10,502 bases of DNA from an uncultured bacterium. GTDB lineage: Bacteria; Desulfobacterota; Desulfovibrionia; Desulfovibrionales; Desulfovibrionaceae. The notes under the pieces are model-generated. The model was not told where the DNA came from, searched no databases, and saw nothing but the letters and a program-made list of their open reading frames with translations. This document shows, piece after piece, positions 6,573 to 10,502 of this stretch. The stretch is from positions 1 through 10,502 of the forward strand of contig CAJMRA010000053.1 of assembly GCA_905215675.1 (NCBI GenBank), given 5' to 3'. Each line of letters starts with the position of its first letter. Within the stretch, counting starts at the first letter, position 1. A program made the position numbers and the translations under genes.

Positions 6573-6716
6573 GAGCGTTTCACCTTTGAAAAAGGTGAAA
6601 CGCGAGGCGGCGGCACAGCGCCGCCCGGCCCAAAGTGAGCGGAAAAACCGCGTTTTTTCCGCGAAACGACAGGCCGTATGGTTGGAAACGCGCAGCGTTT
6701 CAAACTGAAATTGCTC
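6573..6716 (+). repeat. MITE-like 144-bp element, intact copy
   Basis: This is a reference copy. TA (6571-6572), then GAGCG...TTGCTC (144 bp), then TA (6717-6718). It has four hairpins in order: GCGTTTCACCTTT/AAAGGTGAAACGC with a GAA loop, GGCGGCG/CGCCGCC, GCGGAAAAA/TTTTTCCGC, and GAAACGC/GCGTTTC. With the flanking TA, the outer 21 bases of each end match as imperfect terminal inverted repeats (15 of 21). No protein is encoded. The next copy begins at the shared TA. Confidence 0.93.
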
Positions 6717-6718
6717 TA

Positions 6719-6831
6719 GAGCGTTTCACCTTTGAAAAAGGTGAAAACGCGAGGCGGCGGCACAGCGCCGCCCGGCCCGAAGTGAGCGGAAAAACCGCGT
6801 TTTTTCCGCGAAACGACAGGCCGTAAGGTTT
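6719..6831 (+). repeat. MITE-like element, 3'-truncated tandem copy
   Basis: This copy starts GAGCG right after the TA that ends the previous one. It follows the family closely through the first three hairpins, with one extra A in the first. After GGCCGTAAGGTT it breaks off into unrelated sequence, so the fourth hairpin and right end are missing. The high similarity to its neighbour suggests recent tandem origin. Confidence 0.88.
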
Positions 6832-7224
6832 TCCCTTTCCCTCAACAAGCTGCGCCGGAGGGGCCGCTTTCTGCTGCAAGTGCGCGCGGCAAATTCTGAA
6901 AGAAACAACATTGCGTGTGAAAAATATTTTTCAAGACAGATTTATGACAATTTATCGAGATTTTTTAGACGCACTTTTTGCATTTATAAAATTATTTTAA
7001 AAATCAAAGTGATAAGAAAATATTTTTACTACGTCTAAACAAAAAATAGAAAGTGTTTATATTTTGTATAAAAATAAAAATATTCTTTCCATTTACAGTA
7101 ATATTACGCTATCATTGCGCTTGAAAATTCCCCGTGCAGAATTTTTTGCGATTTTTTTATGCGCAACGGCATGAGGGAATTTTTTTCCATTTTCAGAATG
7201 GACATAGGAAGAGAGGGAAAGGTC
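6832..7224 (+). promoter_or_regulatory. upstream region of the NlpC/P60 gene with an AT-rich island
   Basis: Between the truncated repeat and the lipoprotein gene the sequence turns strongly AT-rich (about 6890-7160), unlike the GC-rich rest of the window. It contains the 16-bp perfect palindrome TGAAAAATATTTTTCA (6918-6933). TTTAGACG (6964-6971) is mirrored by CGTCTAAA (7032-7039), and GTAATATTAC (7098-7107) is also palindromic. I see no gene. This is probably a promoter/operator region, perhaps bound by a nucleoid protein or acquired from elsewhere. Confidence 0.55.
7086..7115 (+). promoter_or_regulatory. candidate promoter of the NlpC/P60 gene
   Basis: TTTCCA (7086-7091, 4 of 6 to TTGACA) and TATCAT (7110-7115, 5 of 6 to TATAAT) are separated by 18 bp. 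The GTAATATTAC palindrome lies in the spacer. The start codon is about 110 bp downstream. The call rests on motif match only. Confidence 0.45.
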
Positions 7225-7719
7225 ATGAACAGGCATAGACGTCTGCATCCCGGATTGATGACGACCTGTCTCGCCCTGCTGACTGCCTTCATGCTTGGCG
7301 GCTGCGGATTGCTGGGGCCGCGCATAGACGACGGACCGCCGCCGGAAAAGGCGCAACGCATTGTTGCTACGGCCTACAAGCAGATGGGAAAGAACTATCG
7401 TCTCGGCGGCGCATCGCCGCAAAAGGGCTTTGATTGTTCCGGGCTGATCTGGTGGGCCTACAAGCAGAACGGCGTTTCCATTCCCCGCGTCACCAGCGAT
7501 CAGGCCAGAACAGGCGTCAAGATTCCTTCAGGCAAGGCCAGGGCCGGGGATATTGTGGTCTTTCGGACGGGCAACAGTCCGCGGGGCTTGCACACCGGTA
7601 TCTATACCGGCGACAACGCCTTCATCCACAGTCCCCGACGCGGCGAAAAGGTTCGCGTGGAGAGCCTGGACGAACCGCACTGGCGCAAGCGGCTCATTGC
7701 CGTGCGCCGTGTCCTGTAG
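7225..7719 (+). CDS. NlpC/P60 family lipoprotein, probable peptidoglycan endopeptidase
   Basis: NlpC/P60 enzymes cut peptide cross-bridges of the cell wall. This 164-residue protein has a basic start, a hydrophobic segment and the lipobox LGGC, with Cys27 as the lipid site, so it should be membrane-anchored. The catalytic domain covers about residues 42-160. The nucleophile is C71 in FDCSGLIWW, the catalytic His is H123 in LHTGIYTG, and the third residue is probably H135 in FIHSP. I chose the ATG at 7225, behind AGGGAAAGG, because it gives a clean lipoprotein signal. An in-frame ATG at 7159 would add 22 residues that spoil the signal peptide. The TAG stop (7717-7719) is formed by the TA flank and first base of a repeat element, so the gene ends exactly at the element. 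Confidence 0.93.
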   Translation: MNRHRRLHPGLMTTCLALLTAFMLGGCGLLGPRIDDGPPPEKAQRIVATAYKQMGKNYRLGGASPQKGFDCSGLIWWAYKQNGVSIPRVTSDQARTGVKIPSGKARAGDIVVFRTGNSPRGLHTGIYTGDNAFIHSPRRGEKVRVESLDEPHWRKRLIAVRRVL

Positions 7720-8006
7720 AGCGTTTTATCCTTTAGAGCGCTTCACCTTTGAAAAAGGTGAAACGCGAGGCGGCGGCACAGCGCCGCCCGGCCCGAAGTG
7801 AGCGGAAAAACCGCGCTTTTTCCGCGAAGCGACAGGCCGTATGGTTGGAAACGCGAAGCGTTTCAAACTGAAATTGCTCTAAAAAGATAAAACGCGGGGC
7901 GGCGACCAGCGCCGTCCGGCCGGAAGCGGGCGGAAAAAACGCGCTTTTCCGCAAGATGACAGGCCGCATGGTCTGAAACGCACAGCGTAGCAAACGGCAA
8001 ATGCTC
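7719..8006 (+). repeat. older, diverged MITE-like element interrupted by a younger copy
   Basis: The left part (7719-7733) and right part (7882-8006) form one copy of about 142 bp once the insertion and one TA are removed. The restored first hairpin, AGCGTTTTATC...GATAAAACGCG, aligns with the family over 31 positions without a gap. Several changes in this hairpin are compensatory (C to T against G to A), keeping the pairing. The right end (AAATGCTC) is followed by CC, not TA. The left TA overlaps the stop codon of the NlpC/P60 gene. Confidence 0.88.
7736..7879 (+). repeat. MITE-like 144-bp element inserted into an older copy
   Basis: This copy is 144 bp, GAGCG...TTGCTC, with TA on both sides (7734-7735 and 7880-7881). 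It sits in the loop of the first hairpin of the older element. All four hairpins are present. The two TA copies are the expected target-site duplication, as known for IS630/Tc1-mariner type transposons and their MITEs. No transposase is in the window. Confidence 0.92.
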
Positions 8007-8174
8007 CCGGCGCGGCCGGGAGTATGTCGCGCCGGGCGTTCGCAGCGCGGCGGCGCGGTCAACACGGCAGAAGGGGAGGTCCGGCGCATCGTGCGCCGGG
8101 GACTTGTAGCGACGAGGCGAACGAGGGCGCGCCCCGCGGCCCTGCAAGGGAGATGCGCGTTCGTCTCGGACATC
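8007..8174. other. GC-rich spacer between repeat clusters
   Basis: I see no convincing gene in these 168 bp. CTCCCGGC (8004-8011) can pair with GCCGGGAG (8015-8022), or CCCGGCGCG (8006-8014) with CGCGCCGGG (8028-8036). The two foldings exclude each other. A further hairpin, CCGGCGCA/TGCGCCGG (8081-8088 and 8092-8099), has a 3-nt loop. Confidence 0.5.
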
Positions 8175-8318
8175 ACGCGCGTTATCTTTGAAAAAAGATG
8201 ACACGCGCGGCGGCGGCACACCGCCGCCCGGCCGGAAGCGAGCGGAAAAACAGCGCTTTTTCCGCGAATCGAAGGCCGTATGGTTTGAAACGCACAGCGT
8301 TTCAGACTGAAATTGTTC
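8175..8318 (+). repeat. MITE-like element, moderately diverged copy
   Basis: The copy is about 144 bp. Its left end is changed (ACGCGCGTTATC), but the hairpin still pairs with GATGACACGCGC across the TTTGAAAAAA loop region. The remaining hairpins and the right end (AAATTGTTC, followed by TA at 8319-8320) follow the family. The exact left boundary is estimated from family length. Confidence 0.82.
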
Positions 8319-8320
8319 TA

Positions 8321-8463
8321 GAGCATTTCACCTTTGAAAAAGGTGAAACGCGAGGCGGCAGCACAGCGCCGCCCGGCCCGAAGTGAGCGGAAAAAACCCG
8401 TTTTTCCGCGAAACGACAGGCCGTATGGTTTGAAGCGCAAAGCGTTTCAAACTTAAATTGCTC
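8321..8463 (+). repeat. MITE-like element, near-intact copy upstream of the HTH gene
   Basis: GAGCATTTCACC...AAATTGCTC spans 143 bp, with TA at 8319-8320 (shared with the previous copy) and at 8464-8465. The ribosome-binding site of the helix-turn-helix gene starts only 3 bp past the right TA, so its promoter must be inside or upstream of this element. Confidence 0.9.
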
Positions 8464-8476
8464 TAACGGAGGGGCC

Positions 8477-9052
8477 ATGATGAGAAAATCGCCCAAGACG
8501 GAAGCGTTATTGAGCATAGCGGATATTTCGCGGCATTTTTCCCTGCCCGAATCGACGACCCGCTATTACTGCAAACGCTTTGCCGCCTACATTCCCAGCG
8601 TCGGCGAAGGACGCCGACGCCGCTATCGTGCGGAAACTCTGGATGTCATCCAGGCAATCCTTGATCAGATGCAGAAATCGCGTACGGCCGTTGCGGTGGA
8701 CGAGGCCTTGCAGACCCTGTTCCCGCGCAATGCCGTGGCGCTTGCGGACACGCAGCTGGCCCTGCCGGAAGATCAGACGCCTTCGACGTTGCCTCCGGCG
8801 GCCCTGCACCTCATAGAACGCCAGACGACGGCCCTGGAAGGGATTTTGCTCGTCTTGCAGGGACTGGTGCAGCGCATGGCTGATCACATGGATGAATCCA
8901 AGGAGGATACCAGCGCATTGCGTAAGGATATCGACACATTGCGGACATTGCTGGATGCCTCCGAAAAGACCCAGCAAGCCGATATAGAACAGCTGCGGCA
9001 ATGGATGGGGCGCGTCATCCAGAACCGTCAGCGCCAAATCGCCGCCATGTAG
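8477..9052 (+). CDS. MerR-like helix-turn-helix protein with coiled-coil tail
   Basis: This 191-residue protein is a probable DNA-binding protein. Residues about 11-60 (LLSIADISRHFSLPESTTRYYCKRF, then GRRRRYRAETLDVI) read as a MerR-type winged helix-turn-helix: a recognition helix, then a basic wing. A linker (about 85-107) leads to a helical region (108-187) with heptad-like leucines, a likely coiled coil for dimerisation. No ligand or metal-binding motif typical of classical MerR sensors is visible, so it may be structural (RacA-like) or regulatory. GGAGGGG (8468-8474) precedes two adjacent ATG codons at 8477 and 8480. The second has the better spacing, so the protein could be one residue shorter. 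An intrinsic terminator follows, so the gene is monocistronic. Its promoter region is occupied by repeat copies. Confidence 0.82.
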   Translation: MMRKSPKTEALLSIADISRHFSLPESTTRYYCKRFAAYIPSVGEGRRRRYRAETLDVIQAILDQMQKSRTAVAVDEALQTLFPRNAVALADTQLALPEDQTPSTLPPAALHLIERQTTALEGILLVLQGLVQRMADHMDESKEDTSALRKDIDTLRTLLDASEKTQQADIEQLRQWMGRVIQNRQRQIAAM

Positions 9053-9093
9053 CGGCGATGCCTGCCATACCGCCGCGCGGTATACTCCTCAGG

Positions 9094-9130
9094 GCAAGGG
9101 GGAAGATGTTGTCTTCCTCCTTGCTTTTTT
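9094..9130 (+). terminator. intrinsic terminator of the HTH gene
   Basis: GCAAGGGGGAAGA (9094-9106) and TCTTCCTCCTTGC (9112-9124) form a 13-bp stem with one G-U pair and a 5-nt loop. Six T (9125-9130) follow directly. The stop codon of the helix-turn-helix gene is about 40 bp upstream. A small hairpin ATACCGC/GCGGTAT (9067-9083) lies between. Confidence 0.9.
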
Positions 9131-9134
9131 GTTT

Positions 9135-9222
9135 GCGTCCGGCCCGAAGAAAAGCCGTACTCTTCCGCGAAACGATAGGCCGTATGGTTGGAAACGCGCA
9201 GCGTTTCAAACTGAAATTGCTC
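9135..9222 (+). repeat. MITE-like element, 5'-truncated copy
   Basis: Only the right part is left, starting near GCGTCCGGCCCGAAG. The third hairpin is damaged. The fourth hairpin and the right end TTGCTC are intact, followed by TA (9223-9224). Seen from the glycosyltransferase on the minus strand, this TA plus the element's last base makes the TAG stop of that gene. Confidence 0.87.
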
Positions 9223-10292
9223 TAGGTCAGCAGCCAGTGGCGTCCCTGTTGCCAGCCGTGGTTTTCCAGCCAGGCGGCGGCTTCTTCCGCGGCGCCGTGG
9301 GCGGTCAGGGCATTGAGGAGCAGCGCGTCGTCGTCGGCTTCGGGGAGGGCGGCGGGCGCAATGACGGGGACGGGACCGCCGGGCAGGTTGCGGACATGCT
9401 GGCCGATCTTGTTCGGATCGATGTCGATGAAGGCGGCGGGATGCAGGGTATCGGCCCAGAGCGGGGCCAGACGGCGGCGGGCCATGCGGCCTGCGCCCCA
9501 GACATAGATGCGGGCGGGCGCGCGTCTCCGGCATTCCCGGCGCAGCCAGAAGGCCCGGAGGGCGTTGCCCGCGCTGTCGGCATAGCGGGCGTCGGTGCGC
9601 GTCAGGCGTTGCGGGGGATCATTCCAGCAATACAGGGTTTGCGGCAGCTTGAAAAAACGGGCTCCCGCATCCAGCCAGCGCAGCCAGAGTTCCCAGTCTT
9701 CCGCAAAATCGCCGTGGCGGTAGGGACCCAGACGATCCGCTGTTTCCCGGCGAAACAGGACCGTCGGATGGCAGACGGGCGCGTCGCGGAAGCGGGCGTC
9801 GCGTATTTCGTCCGGCGAACAGAGCGTGTTCTGCCAGTCCACGAAATGGGAAAAACCGTGGGCGGTTGCGGGATCGCCGCCGAAGGAAACCCGCGTGGCG
9901 CAGAGATCCGCCTCGGGCCGTGCGGCAAGGGCGGCGTATTGCAGGGCGAGACGTTGCGGATGGCAGCGGTCGTCCGCATCCATGCGGGCGATCATCCGTC
10001 CCCGCGCAAGCTCCAGTCCCCGGTTCAGGGCCGGAGCAATGCCGCCGTGCGGCATGTGAAAGACGCGCAGCGTCGGCGCGTCTGGCCGCGACCATGCGCG
10101 GACCGCTTCTTCCAGAAGACGGCCGCTGTCGTCGTCGGAGCCGTCGTCGAGGGCCAGAATTTCCGTCGGCGGCAGGGGCGCGTCCGGCGTGCCGCATTGC
10201 GCGGCCAGACTCGCCAGACAGGCATGCAGGGCCGCGCCGCCGTCGGCGGCGGCGTTATAGACGGGAAGAAGAACGGAAATTTCGGCGCTCAT
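9222..10292 (-). CDS. family 2 glycosyltransferase with C-terminal Rossmann-like domain
   Basis: The 356-residue protein transfers a sugar from a nucleotide donor, probably for a surface polysaccharide. The acceptor and sugar cannot be read. The GT-A domain covers about residues 1-245: ISVLLPVYN at the start, LALDDGSDDDS (46-56), the metal-binding DXD in MDADDR (104-109) and the ED pair in FAEDWELWLRW (198-199). No membrane segment is visible. Residues about 261-350 form a second domain beginning IYVWGAGRMARR, a Rossmann-type glycine turn (G266, G268). The ATG at 10292 borders one repeat copy and the TAG stop at 9224-9222 borders another. The only Shine-Dalgarno candidate, AAAGG (10307-10303), lies inside the repeat, 10 nt from the ATG. 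Any promoter must also be in repeat DNA or outside the window. Confidence 0.92.
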   Translation of the reverse strand: MSAEISVLLPVYNAAADGGAALHACLASLAAQCGTPDAPLPPTEILALDDGSDDDSGRLLEEAVRAWSRPDAPTLRVFHMPHGGIAPALNRGLELARGRMIARMDADDRCHPQRLALQYAALAARPEADLCATRVSFGGDPATAHGFSHFVDWQNTLCSPDEIRDARFRDAPVCHPTVLFRRETADRLGPYRHGDFAEDWELWLRWLDAGARFFKLPQTLYCWNDPPQRLTRTDARYADSAGNALRAFWLRRECRRRAPARIYVWGAGRMARRRLAPLWADTLHPAAFIDIDPNKIGQHVRNLPGGPVPVIAPAALPEADDDALLLNALTAHGAAEEAAAWLENHGWQQGRHWLLT

Positions 10293-10435
10293 GAGCGTTT
10301 TGCCTTTGAAAAAGGAACATGCGAAGCGACGGCACAGCGCCGTCCGGCCCGAAGTGCGCGGAAAAAGGGCATTTTTTCCACGGAACGACAGGCCGTATGG
10401 TTTAAAACGCGCAGCGTTTCAAACTGAAATTGCTC
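10293..10435 (+). repeat. MITE-like element, diverged copy at the glycosyltransferase start
   Basis: GAGCGTTTTGCC...TTGCTC spans 143 bp. The flanks are AT (10291-10292 and 10436-10437) instead of TA. The first hairpin has decayed on its right arm (AAAGGAACATGCG). The AT flank supplies the first two bases of the glycosyltransferase ATG on the minus strand. Confidence 0.88.
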
Positions 10436-10437
10436 AT

Positions 10438-10502
10438 GAGCGTTTTGCCTTTGAAAAAGGTGAAACGCGAGGCGGCAGCACAGCGCCGCCCGGCCCAAAG
10501 TG
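10438..10502 (+). repeat. MITE-like element, tandem copy cut by window edge
   Basis: GAGCGTTTTGCC starts directly after the AT that ends the previous copy and continues through the first two hairpins to the window end. It shares the GTTTTGCC variant with its neighbour, which suggests that the pair arose by duplication. Confidence 0.87.

Noticed and set aside
7098..7107. TAATATTAC, resembling the nicking site of rolling-circle viral origins
   Set aside because: It is a short chance match in AT-rich DNA, with no Rep gene or origin stem around it.
8007..8174. Possible tRNA or structured RNA gene from the hairpins
   Set aside because: No cloverleaf, anticodon arm or T-loop signature is visible. 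The pairings are simple GC-rich hairpins.
6571..8465. Short repeated peptides encoded by the repeats (Arg- and Ala-rich, both strands)
   Set aside because: The same peptides recur only because the DNA element recurs. Frames shift between copies and hairpins explain the sequence better than coding does.
6571..8465. CRISPR array
   Set aside because: The units are 144 bp, contain internal hairpins, and adjoin with only two bases between them. There are no unique spacers and no cas genes.
9129..10427. Plus-strand open frame of over 400 codons opposite the glycosyltransferase
   Set aside because: It runs through two repeat copies and antisense to clear GT-A motifs, so it is a shadow.

Overview
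The window most likely comes from a sulfate- or sulfite-reducing bacterium of the Desulfovibrionaceae. The DsrA, DsrB and DsrD proteins keep the lengths and Cys motifs of the Desulfovibrio type, and they form one operon. The coding DNA is GC-rich. The genus cannot be read from the sequence.

Layout. (1) 1-840: an AMMECR1-domain gene on the minus strand, with a repeat copy at each side. (2) 1028-3912: the minus-strand dissimilatory sulfite reductase operon dsrA-dsrB-dsrD. It has a GC-rich hairpin before dsrD and an intrinsic terminator after it. (3) 3913-4453: the divergent intergenic region, with several palindromes and a tentative dsrA promoter. (4) 4454-6395: a plus-strand operon of three genes joined by 4-bp overlaps: a small protein of unknown function, a helical protein of unknown function, and an RlpA lipoprotein (peptidoglycan-binding/lytic DPBB domain plus SPOR). 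(5) 6396-7224: a 55-nt hairpin, two tandem repeat copies and an AT-rich promoter island. (6) 7225-7719: an NlpC/P60 lipoprotein, probably a peptidoglycan peptidase. (7) 7717-8465: four more repeat copies, two of them nested. (8) 8477-9052: a MerR-like helix-turn-helix protein with a coiled-coil tail and a clear terminator. (9) 9222-10292: a minus-strand family 2 glycosyltransferase whose ends both coincide with repeat copies. (10) 10293-10502: two tandem repeat copies running off the window.

How the genes work together. DsrAB reduces sulfite and DsrD stimulates it. RlpA and the NlpC/P60 protein are both envelope lipoproteins acting on peptidoglycan. The glycosyltransferase probably serves a surface polysaccharide. 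No functional link between the dsr operon and the cell-wall genes is visible.

The most unusual content is a family of about 144-bp palindromic elements, with eleven full, partial or decayed copies in 10.5 kb. They have ends GAGC...GCTC, four internal hairpins and flanking TA dinucleotides. One copy sits inside an older copy. Removing it with one TA restores a sequence collinear with the family, which is direct evidence for transposition with TA duplication (a MITE-like element). Because the element starts with G, TA plus G makes a TAG stop codon, and three of the genes here end on exactly such a TAG.
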